Shown here piece by piece: positions 5,836-12,401 of a stretch of 15,483 nt of DNA (position 1 is the stretch's first letter; each line of letters begins with the position of its first letter). Location: assembly GCA_045655865.1 (NCBI GenBank), contig JAZOQB010000017.1, positions 1 through 15,483 of the forward strand. The letters are read 5' to 3'. The position numbers were made by a program, and so were the translations under genes. This stretch comes from RGIG5579 sp045655865 (GTDB taxonomy: Bacteria > Bacillota > Clostridia > Oscillospirales > SIG627). Below the pieces are notes generated by a model that saw only the letters and a list, made by a program, of their open reading frames with translations, was not told the DNA's origin and did not search any database.

Positions 5836-7764
5836 ATGGAAAAACCAAAGTATTATATTACCACGGCCATTGCCTACACCTCCCGCAAGCCCCACATCGG
5901 AAACGTATTGGATCCGGTGCTTGCGGATGCCATTGCGCGGTTCCAGCGCATGATGGGCAAAGACGTGTTTTTCCTCACCGGCTCTGACGAGCACGGTCAA
6001 AAAATCGAGGAATTGGCCCAGGCGGCAGGTGTCCCCCCCAAGGAATTCGTCGATGGGGTGGCCGCCCAGATCCGCGGCGTGTGGGATTGCCTGAACATTT
6101 CCTACGACCGCTTCATTCGCACCACCGATGAAGACCACGAGGCGGCGGTGGAGGCCATTTTTCAGAAGCTTGTGGAAAAAGGTGATATTTACAAAGGAGA
6201 ATACGAGGGCAAATACTGCGTGCCCTGCGAGTCCTTTTTTACCCCGTCCCAGTTAAAAGAGGGGGGTCTTTGCCCCGACTGCGGCCGTCCTTGCATAGAC
6301 GCCAAGGAAGAGGCGTATTTTCTCCGCCTGTCCAAATACGCGGATCGGCTCATGGCATACTACGAGGAAAACCCCGATTTCTTTGCTCCTCTTTCCCGGA
6401 AAGCGGAGATGGTCAATAACTTTATTAAGCCCGGACTTGCCGATCTGTGCGTGTCCCGTTCCACCTTCCGTTGGGGCGTAAAGGTGAAAGAAGATCCCAA
6501 GCACGTGATCTACGTGTGGATCGATGCCCTGTCCAATTATATTACCGGCATCGGCTACCATCCGGAAGGCTCCGGAGAAAAGTTTGAGCATTACTGGCCG
6601 GCGGATCTGCACGTGATCGGAAAAGATATCGTACGGTTCCATACCATTTACTGGCCGGTTCTCCTGATGGCTTTGGATCTGCCTTTGCCCAAGAGAGTCC
6701 TGGGTCATCCCTGGGTCTTGGTAGGGGAAGACAAAATGAGCAAGTCCAAAGGAAACGTGCTTTACGCTGACGAGCTGGCGGAGATTTTTGGAGTGGATGC
6801 GGTGCGCTACTACCTTCTCTCCGAGATTCCCTTTGGCGCAGACGGCTCCATCACCCACGAAGCCATGATCGCAAAATTCAATTCCGATCTGGCCAACGTT
6901 TTGGGAAATCTTGTGAGCAGAAGCGTGGCCATGGCCGCCAAGTACTTCGGCGGAAAGGTGCGCCGTCCGGCCAATTTCGACAATGAATTGGATCAGGATC
7001 TGATAAGCTGTGAAAAGGCAGCTTTTGCGGCTCTCTGCCAGGGAATCGAAACGCTTCACGTAGGGGACGGGATCTGTGCGGTCATGGACTTTGCCAAGCG
7101 TTGTAACAAGTATATCGATGAGACCATGCCCTGGGCGCTGGCAAAAGATGAGGCGCAAAAAGAGAGACTGGAGGCGGTCCTTTATAACCTTTTGGAGGCC
7201 ATCCGCCGTCTGGGTGCCCAGCTTTATCCCTTTATGCCAGAGACCGGAGACCGGATCCACAAGGCGCTCCACATCCCCACCGATCACCTTTCCCAGGAGA
7301 TCACTTGCGATTGGGGAGCGGTGGAAGAGTTTTGCGTTTCGCCCGGCGCTCCCCTCTTTGCCCGGATCGACCCGGAAAAGCTTCTTGGTGAATTGGCGGC
7401 CAAAGAGGAAGAAAAAGCTGCGCCCGGGGAACCGGAAACGCCCCCTTGCAGCTTCGAGGATTTTTGCAAGGTAGAAATGGTGTGCGCCCAGGTTCTGGAA
7501 TGTGAAAAAGTGAAAAAGAGCGAAAAGCTCTTAAAATTCCGTCTCGACGTTGGCGACGGGGAGAGACAGGTCCTCTCCGGCATTGCCAAATTCTATGAGC
7601 CGGAGGATCTTTTGGGAAAGAAGCTGATCGTGGTGAAAAATTTGCCTCCCCGCAAACTTATGGGTCTGGAATCCCACGGAATGATCCTTTCCAGCGAAAA
7701 AGACGGTGTTTTGCGAGTGATCCAGCTGTCTGACGAGACGCCCGCCGGCGCCAAGATCTGCTGA
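5836..7764 (+). CDS. metG: Methionyl-tRNA synthetase
   Basis: The 642-residue class I aminoacyl-tRNA synthetase charges initiator and elongator tRNA-Met. The HIGH motif reads PHIGN (residues 19-23) and the KMSKS motif is intact (about 300-304). A zinc knuckle has Cys128, Cys131, Cys146 and Cys149. After the helical anticodon-binding domain comes a short charged linker rich in Glu and Ala, then a C-terminal EMAP/Trbp111-like OB-fold (about 538-642; SFEDFCKVEMV ... VLSGIAKFY ... SHGMILSS) that binds tRNA and drives dimerisation. This full-length two-domain form is normal for Firmicutes. The ATG at 5836 follows AAAAGGAG at 8 bases; the open frame upstream is promoter DNA. Its stop TGA overlaps the ATG of tatD as TGATG, so the pair is co-transcribed and translationally coupled, the same order as metS-yabD in B. 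subtilis. Confidence 0.97.
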   Translation: MEKPKYYITTAIAYTSRKPHIGNVLDPVLADAIARFQRMMGKDVFFLTGSDEHGQKIEELAQAAGVPPKEFVDGVAAQIRGVWDCLNISYDRFIRTTDEDHEAAVEAIFQKLVEKGDIYKGEYEGKYCVPCESFFTPSQLKEGGLCPDCGRPCIDAKEEAYFLRLSKYADRLMAYYEENPDFFAPLSRKAEMVNNFIKPGLADLCVSRSTFRWGVKVKEDPKHVIYVWIDALSNYITGIGYHPEGSGEKFEHYWPADLHVIGKDIVRFHTIYWPVLLMALDLPLPKRVLGHPWVLVGEDKMSKSKGNVLYADELAEIFGVDAVRYYLLSEIPFGADGSITHEAMIAKFNSDLANVLGNLVSRSVAMAAKYFGGKVRRPANFDNELDQDLISCEKAAFAALCQGIETLHVGDGICAVMDFAKRCNKYIDETMPWALAKDEAQKERLEAVLYNLLEAIRRLGAQLYPFMPETGDRIHKALHIPTDHLSQEITCDWGAVEEFCVSPGAPLFARIDPEKLLGELAAKEEEKAAPGEPETPPCSFEDFCKVEMVCAQVLECEKVKKSEKLLKFRLDVGDGERQVLSGIAKFYEPEDLLGKKLIVVKNLPPRKLMGLESHGMILSSEKDGVLRVIQLSDETPAGAKIC

Positions 7765-8585
7765 TGGCTCCTTTTTCTCCCTCCTCCCAAGAAAACACTT
7801 GTAATTTCGGACTTTTTGACTCCCACGCTCACTACGACGATCCTCGCTTTGCCGGGGATCTGGATCGGGTGGTGGAGAGTATTCGGGAAAAAAGCCAGAT
7901 CTGCCCTTGCGGGGTGGAGTACGTGGTGAATATCGGGTGTGATATTCCCACAAGCCGTCTGTGCCTGGATCTTGCGGAGCGGTATTCTCTTTTTTACGCC
8001 GCCGTGGGGATCCATCCCCAGGACGCGGCCACCTTTGACGACGGATCGATTTCGGCGTTAAAAGAAATGCTCTGTCACCCCAAGGCGGTGGCCATTGGGG
8101 AGATCGGGCTGGATTACAAGTATGAAAATGCCCCAAGAGAGGTGCAGAAAGAGGTTTTCTGCTCTCTTCTGGAACTGGCAAGAGATACAGGTTACCCCGT
8201 TTGCATCCACGACCGGGACGCCCACGGGGACGTGTTCGACATCATCCGCAAATTCCCTGACGTGCGTGGGGTCATGCATTCCTTTTCCGGTTCTCCGGAG
8301 ATGGCCCGGCAATACGTGTCGAGAGGGTGGCATATCTCCTTTTCCGGCACCGTTACCTTCAAAAACGCCGCCCAAGTTCCCGAAGCGGCCAAGGCGGTAC
8401 CCCTGGATCGGCTTCTATTGGAGACCGATGCTCCCTATCTTGCCCCCGTTCCTTATCGGGGAAAGAGAAATCAGTCCTCCTACGCCTTTGCCACCGCAGA
8501 AAAATTGGCTCAGCTTCACGGGGTATCCACAGAGGAAATCATCCAAATTACCCGAGAAAATGCCCTTCGTTTTTTTCAAATGTAA
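7764..8585 (+). CDS. TatD family metal-dependent DNase/hydrolase
   Basis: The 273-residue protein is a TIM-barrel metallo-hydrolase of the TatD family; relatives act as 3'-5' exonucleases or deoxyribonucleases. Metal ligands and signatures are all present: DSHAHYD (19-25), GEIGLDY (about 113-119), a CIHDRDAHGD segment, VMHSFSG, and LLLETDAPYLAP (about 216-227). The ATG overlaps the metG stop and has no clear SD site, so translation probably depends on ribosomes finishing metG. This choice gives a 15-residue N-terminal extension before the first barrel strand; no better internal start is visible. The metG-tatD neighbourhood is widely conserved in Firmicutes, where the gene is often annotated yabD. 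No strong hairpin follows the stop at 8583-8585, so some readthrough into gap is possible. Confidence 0.93.
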   Translation: MAPFSPSSQENTCNFGLFDSHAHYDDPRFAGDLDRVVESIREKSQICPCGVEYVVNIGCDIPTSRLCLDLAERYSLFYAAVGIHPQDAATFDDGSISALKEMLCHPKAVAIGEIGLDYKYENAPREVQKEVFCSLLELARDTGYPVCIHDRDAHGDVFDIIRKFPDVRGVMHSFSGSPEMARQYVSRGWHISFSGTVTFKNAAQVPEAAKAVPLDRLLLETDAPYLAPVPYRGKRNQSSYAFATAEKLAQLHGVSTEEIIQITRENALRFFQM

Positions 8586-8612
8586 CAAAAATAAAAAAAT
8601 TTCAAAAACTCC

Positions 8613-8641
8613 TTGTATTTCTTGGAAAAATAGAATATACT
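8613..8641 (+). promoter_or_regulatory. Sigma-A promoter of gap
   Basis: TTGTAT (8613-8618), 17-bp spacer and TATACT (8636-8641), set in A+T-rich DNA with A-runs upstream of the -35 that could act as an UP element. The predicted leader is about 37 bases and A-rich. Confidence 0.75.
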
Positions 8642-8685
8642 AACCTTTGGTAAAAAATTTAATTAACATAAAGGAGAATAAAACC

Positions 8686-9693
8686 ATGTCTGTTAAAGTT
8701 GCCATTAACGGTTTTGGCCGTATCGGCCGCCTCGCATTCCGTCAGATGTTCGCTGCGGAAGGCTACGAAGTGGTCGCCATCAATGACCTGACCAGCCCCA
8801 AGATGCTGGCTCACCTTCTGAAATACGACTCCTCCCACGGCCGCTACGGGAAGCCCGTTCAGGCTACCGAGGATTCCATCATCGTAGACGGAAAAGAGAT
8901 CAAGATCTACGCAGAGAAAGACGCTGCGAATCTCCCCTGGGGACAGATCGGCGTAGACGTAGTTCTGGAGTGCACCGGCTTTTACACCTCCAAGGAAAAG
9001 GCCTCTGCTCACATCACCGCCGGTGCGAAGAAAGTTGTTATCTCCGCTCCCGCCGGTAAGGATCTGCCCACCGTCGTTTACAATGTAAACCACGACATCC
9101 TGACCAAGGAAGACACCGTTATCTCCGCTGCTTCCTGCACCACCAACTGCCTGGCTCCCATGGCCAAGGCCCTCAATGACTACGCTCCCATTCAGAGCGG
9201 TATCATGACCACCGTTCACGCTTACACCGGCGACCAGATGATCCTGGACGGCCCCCAGAGAAAAGGCGATCTGAGAAGATCCCGTGCCGGCGCTGTGAAC
9301 ATCGTTCCCAACTCTACCGGCGCTGCCAAGGCCATCGGCCTTGTTATCCCTGAGCTCAACGGCAAGCTGATCGGCTCCGCTCAGAGAATCCCCACCGCTA
9401 CCGGCTCCACCACCATTCTGGTTGCCGTTGTGAAGGGCAAGGATGTGACCGAGGAAGGCATCAACGCCGCTATGAAGGCTGCTGCTACCGAGAGCTTCGA
9501 GTACAACGAGGATGAGATCGTATCTTCCGATATCATCGGCGCTACCGCCGGCTCTATCTTCGACGCTACCCAGACCATGGTAGCCAAGATCGACGAAGAG
9601 ACCTATCAGGTACAGGTTGTTTCCTGGTACGACAACGAGAACTCCTACACCAGCCAGATGGTCCGCACCATCAAGTATTTCGCAGAGATCTAA
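8686..9693 (+). CDS. gap: Glyceraldehyde-3-phosphate dehydrogenase, NAD-dependent
   Basis: The 335-residue enzyme oxidises glyceraldehyde 3-phosphate to 1,3-bisphosphoglycerate in glycolysis. The Rossmann motif NGFGRIGR (8-15) is followed by Asp34, the residue that favours NAD over NADP. The active site SAASCTTNC puts the catalytic Cys at 151, with the partner His in TTVHAYTGDQ. The length is normal for the family. The ATG has AAAGGAG 9 bases upstream. Codon use leans to GTT, GCT, TCC, ACC and AAC more than in the neighbours, as expected for a very highly expressed gene. It is a single-gene unit with its own promoter and a strong terminator. No cggR-type regulator and no pgk or tpi gene is next to it, unlike the usual gap-pgk-tpi cluster. 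Confidence 0.97.
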   Translation: MSVKVAINGFGRIGRLAFRQMFAAEGYEVVAINDLTSPKMLAHLLKYDSSHGRYGKPVQATEDSIIVDGKEIKIYAEKDAANLPWGQIGVDVVLECTGFYTSKEKASAHITAGAKKVVISAPAGKDLPTVVYNVNHDILTKEDTVISAASCTTNCLAPMAKALNDYAPIQSGIMTTVHAYTGDQMILDGPQRKGDLRRSRAGAVNIVPNSTGAAKAIGLVIPELNGKLIGSAQRIPTATGSTTILVAVVKGKDVTEEGINAAMKAAATESFEYNEDEIVSSDIIGATAGSIFDATQTMVAKIDEETYQVQVVSWYDNENSYTSQMVRTIKYFAEI

Positions 9694-9705
9694 GAAACAA
9701 AAGAG

Positions 9706-9735
9706 AAAAGACCGGCTTTTTGCCGGTCTTTTTTT
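9706..9735 (+). terminator. Terminator of gap
   Basis: GACCGGC (9710-9716) and GCCGGTC (9722-9728) form a 7-bp stem around TTTTT, preceded by AAAA and followed by a seven-T run, starting 12 bases after the gap stop. A textbook intrinsic terminator. Confidence 0.92.
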
Positions 9736-9798
9736 GTGGAATCGGGAAAAGGAGGCAGAGCAAGGCGTTTTTCTCCGGGTCATGTTTGCAAAAAACTG

Positions 9799-9827
9799 TA
9801 GACTTTCAGAGTAGAATATGATACAAT
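9799..9827 (+). promoter_or_regulatory. Promoter of the small export protein gene
   Basis: TAGACT (9799-9804), 17-bp spacer and TACAAT (9822-9827), with an extended -10 TG (TGATACAAT). The ATG follows 30 bases later. Confidence 0.6.
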
Positions 9828-9856
9828 ACAAAAAGAATGTTTGAGGAGGAAAACGG

Positions 9857-10336
9857 ATGGCATTTTTGTGGACGACCTTTTGGGGGAAACTTTTATCCAC
9901 CTTTTTGATCTCGATGGTCCCTTTTGTGGAATTGCGGGGCGCCATCCCCGTGGCGGCGCTTCACGGTCTTCCTTTTGCCTTGGCTTTTCCCGTGGCGGTG
10001 CTTGGGAATATGGTGCCCGTACCGTTTATTATTTTATTTATTCGTAAGATCTTCGCCCTTTTCCGCCGTCATCTTCCCTGGTTGAACAATCTTGTGGACC
10101 GATTGGAAAAGAAAGCGGAAAACAAGAAAGAGCTGGTGGAAAAAAGTTCTTTCTGGGGGCTTTTTATCCTGGTGGCCATTCCCCTTCCGGGGACCGGTGC
10201 TTGGACCGGTGCTTTGGTAGCGGCGATGCTGGATATGCGCATGAAAAGAGCGTTTCCGGCCATTTTTCTTGGCGTGGTGGCGGCAGGAGTCATTATGGCG
10301 GTCTTGTCCTATTTGATCCCGGGACTGTTTTTTTAA
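9857..10336 (+). CDS. Putative small multidrug export protein (COG2426 type)
   Basis: The 159-residue integral membrane protein has hydrophobic segments at about 10-33, 38-64, 97-125 and 133-158, with a charged cytoplasmic-like loop at about 68-96 (DRLEKKAENKKELVEK). The family signatures PFVELRGAIPVA (22-33) and IPLPGTGAWTGAL (108-120) are both present; they sit in two related half-repeats and probably form re-entrant loops. The Sm_multidrug_ex / COG2426 family is named for export, but its substrate is poorly established, so drug transport should not be assumed. The ATG at 9857 has a perfect GAGGAGG 7 bases upstream. The gene has its own promoter and lies alone between gap and the rsmF operon. 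Confidence 0.85.
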   Translation: MAFLWTTFWGKLLSTFLISMVPFVELRGAIPVAALHGLPFALAFPVAVLGNMVPVPFIILFIRKIFALFRRHLPWLNNLVDRLEKKAENKKELVEKSSFWGLFILVAIPLPGTGAWTGALVAAMLDMRMKRAFPAIFLGVVAAGVIMAVLSYLIPGLFF

Positions 10337-10403
10337 AAGACAAATCACGCCTTGTTCGTCCCCGGTGCGGCGCTTGAAGGCAAAGGAAAGATACAGGATG
10401 GAA

Positions 10404-10439
10404 AAGAGTTGGCAAGGGTTTTATCCCTTGCCAACTCTT
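10404..10439. terminator. Long hairpin, probable terminator
   Basis: A perfect 15-bp stem (10404-10418 with 10425-10439, loop TTTTAT) lies 67 bases after the export gene stop and 25 bases before the next promoter. Its position fits termination, but only CTTAAATTTG follows on the plus strand, so the U-tract is poor. Confidence 0.6.
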
Positions 10440-10441
10440 CT

Positions 10442-10462
10442 TAAATTTGTTCCGTAAATTTG
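10442..10462. repeat. Direct repeat upstream of the rsmF promoter
   Basis: TAAATTTG occurs at 10442-10449 and 10455-10462, a 13-base period, and ends one base before the -35 box. It could be an A+T-rich UP-type element or a binding site; no regulator can be named. Confidence 0.35.
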
Positions 10463-10463
10463 C

Positions 10464-10492
10464 TTGTATTTTTTCTCTTCCTATGATATATT
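10464..10492 (+). promoter_or_regulatory. Sigma-A promoter of the rsmF-greA operon
   Basis: TTGTAT (10464-10469), 17-bp spacer and TATATT (10487-10492), with an extended -10 TG (TGATATATT). The predicted leader is about 22 bases. It shares the -35 sequence of the gap promoter. Confidence 0.75.
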
Positions 10493-10520
10493 GAAACAAA
10501 GAAGAAAAAGGGGTGAGAGA

Positions 10521-11900
10521 ATGGATCTGCCGGAAGGATTTCAAAAGCGAATGTCCACCCTTCTGGGCGCTGACGCGCCCCATTTCTTTCGGGCTCTGGA
10601 GGATCCGCCCCGCCGCGCTCTGCGCTGGAATCCGGAACGGGTAACGCCCGAGGCCCTCTTGCCGCTTCTCTCCGGCAAGATAGAAGAGGTCCCCTTTGGG
10701 GAAAACGGCACCTATTTTTCCTTTGCCGGCGTGGGCAATCACCCTTTGCATCACAGCGGCGCCGTTTACGTTCAGGAGCCGGCTGCTATGGCCCCGGTGG
10801 CATCTCTTCCCCGGGAGAAGGTTGGGGCGATTTTGGATCTGTGCGCTTCCCCCGGCGGAAAAAGCCTGCAGGCCGCCTCATTGCTGCTGAAACCGGAGGG
10901 AACTTTGGTTTGTAACGAGCCCGTCCCGGCCCGAAGAGCTACCCTGATGCAAAACTTGGAGCGCTGTGGGGAGATGCGGGCGATCGTGACCGGATTTGAC
11001 GGCACCCATCTTCCCCCGGAGATGGAAGAACTTTTTGATCTGGTGATCTGTGACGCCCCTTGCTCCGGGGAGGGCATGATGCGAAAAAATCCGGAAGCGG
11101 TGACCACCTGGAGCGAGGAAAAGGTATCTTGTTGCGCTCTGGTTCAGGCAAAACTTCTGGAGAGCGCCGCCAGGGCTCTGGCCCCGGGCGGACGGCTTTT
11201 ATATTCTACCTGTACCTGGTCTTTGGAGGAAAACGAAGACCGGATCGCCGCGTTTCTGAAAGAACACAGCGAATTTTCGCTTCTTTCTCCCAGAGAAGAG
11301 GTGGCCGCCTGTGCCACCCCCGGCTTTTCCCGGCCTGAGTGCCCGGAGCTGGTTCGCACCTTGCGGTTTTACCCCCACATCTTCCCCGGCGAAGGGCAAT
11401 TTCTTGCCATTTTGCAGAAAGAGGGGGAGAGGACGAGCGACAGGAAAGAAAAAAAGCAGAAAAAAGACAAAGCCAAGCCCAATCCCAACCAAGCGCTGGT
11501 ACGCGCTTTTTTGAGCCAGGTTCTGAAAACGCCTCTCCCGGGAGAGATCCTGTTTCGGGGAGAGGATGCTTATTTGCTCCCCTCTTTGCCTTTTCCTTGG
11601 GAATTGGCAGTTTCTCCGGGATTGAAGTTGGGGTGTGTTCGTAAAGGTCGATTTGTTCCGCACCATAGGCTCTTTTCTGCTCTGGGTGCGCATTTTAAGC
11701 AAACGCTTTCCCTTTCCCCGGAAGATCCCCGGGTGGAAGGATATTTGCGGGGAGAGGAGATCCCTCTTTCCCTGCCGGACGGCTGGGCGGTGATTTGCCT
11801 TGGGAAAAGTCCCCTGGGCGGCGTGAAGATCTCCCAGGGCCGAGGGAAAAACTACTATCCAAAAGGATTGAGAAAGGGGCCGGAATGTACGACGAGTTGA
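10521..11900 (+). CDS. RsmF-like rRNA (cytosine-C5) methyltransferase
   Basis: The 459-residue protein belongs to the NOL1/NOP2/Sun family of S-adenosylmethionine-dependent m5C RNA methyltransferases. The SAM motif is LDLCASPGGKS (about 106-116). The two family cysteines are Cys181 in DAPCSGEG (motif IV) and Cys231 in STCTW (motif VI, the nucleophile), spaced 50 residues apart as expected. After a Lys-rich linker (about 305-325) there is a C-terminal RsmF-type domain (about 330-459) with a PUA-like end (LGCVRKGRFVP ... VICLGKSPLGG). This architecture fits RsmF/YebU-like 16S rRNA enzymes, but the exact target cytosine cannot be read from sequence. The ATG at 10521 has AAGGGGTG upstream. The last 16 bases overlap the next gene, so the two are co-translated. 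Confidence 0.92.
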   Translation: MDLPEGFQKRMSTLLGADAPHFFRALEDPPRRALRWNPERVTPEALLPLLSGKIEEVPFGENGTYFSFAGVGNHPLHHSGAVYVQEPAAMAPVASLPREKVGAILDLCASPGGKSLQAASLLLKPEGTLVCNEPVPARRATLMQNLERCGEMRAIVTGFDGTHLPPEMEELFDLVICDAPCSGEGMMRKNPEAVTTWSEEKVSCCALVQAKLLESAARALAPGGRLLYSTCTWSLEENEDRIAAFLKEHSEFSLLSPREEVAACATPGFSRPECPELVRTLRFYPHIFPGEGQFLAILQKEGERTSDRKEKKQKKDKAKPNPNQALVRAFLSQVLKTPLPGEILFRGEDAYLLPSLPFPWELAVSPGLKLGCVRKGRFVPHHRLFSALGAHFKQTLSLSPEDPRVEGYLRGEEIPLSLPDGWAVICLGKSPLGGVKISQGRGKNYYPKGLRKGPECTTS

Positions 11901-12385
11901 CCCGGGTAGACATCCAAAAAATGCAGGAGGAGATCGACTATCGCATCTCCCTTCGCCCTCAGCTCCGCGCCGACGTGCAGCAGGCTCGGGAATTGGGGGA
12001 CTTGAGCGAAAACGATGAATACCGTACCGCCAAACGGGAAAAGGGAAAAAACGATTCCCGCATCCGGTATTTGCAGAACATGATCGCCACCGCCAAGATC
12101 ATTGACCCCAAGACCGCAGAGGATCAGGTGGGGCTTTTTGACAAAGTCACCCTTTACATCGAAGAGGACGACTGTGAGGAGTGCTATCGGCTGGTGACAA
12201 CCTTGCGGGAAAACGTTCTGGAGGGCTGTGTCTCCAAGGAGTCTCCTTTGGGCAAGGCCCTTATGGGGAAAAAAGTGGGTGACCGGGTGGAAATTCGGCC
12301 AAGCGCCACGTATTCCTATACGGCTCAGATCCGTTCTATTGAAAAAGGGGAAGACGACGCCAGCCTTCCCATTACATCCTACTGA
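11885..12385 (+). CDS. GreA-type transcription elongation factor
   Basis: The 166-residue protein has the GreA/GreB layout: an N-terminal coiled coil (about 1-75) whose tip GDLSENDEY (38-46) holds the acidic residues Asp39 and Glu42 that stimulate transcript cleavage by RNA polymerase, and a C-terminal FKBP-like domain (about 80-155; GKKVGDRVEIRP). It should rescue backtracked polymerase. It is more diverged from the E. coli protein than usual Firmicute GreA: the N-terminal helix lacks the typical GxxKL start and a CEEC pair occurs in the C-terminal domain, so it could be a second paralogue, and the symbol greA is withheld. The ATG lies inside the 3' end of the methyltransferase gene, with AAAGGGG 5 bases upstream; the frame is open further upstream only by chance overlap. 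Confidence 0.87.
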   Translation: MYDELTRVDIQKMQEEIDYRISLRPQLRADVQQARELGDLSENDEYRTAKREKGKNDSRIRYLQNMIATAKIIDPKTAEDQVGLFDKVTLYIEEDDCEECYRLVTTLRENVLEGCVSKESPLGKALMGKKVGDRVEIRPSATYSYTAQIRSIEKGEDDASLPITSY

Positions 12386-12401
12386 TCGGGAGGTGTGAAA
12401 A

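Noticed and set aside
8586..8612. Terminator after tatD
   Set aside because: The DNA is A-rich with T-runs, but I see no stable stem.
8659..9945. A 428-codon open frame on the minus strand across gap
   Set aside because: It is antisense to the unmistakable gap gene, has no SD site and no family motif, and arises from the codon bias of gap.
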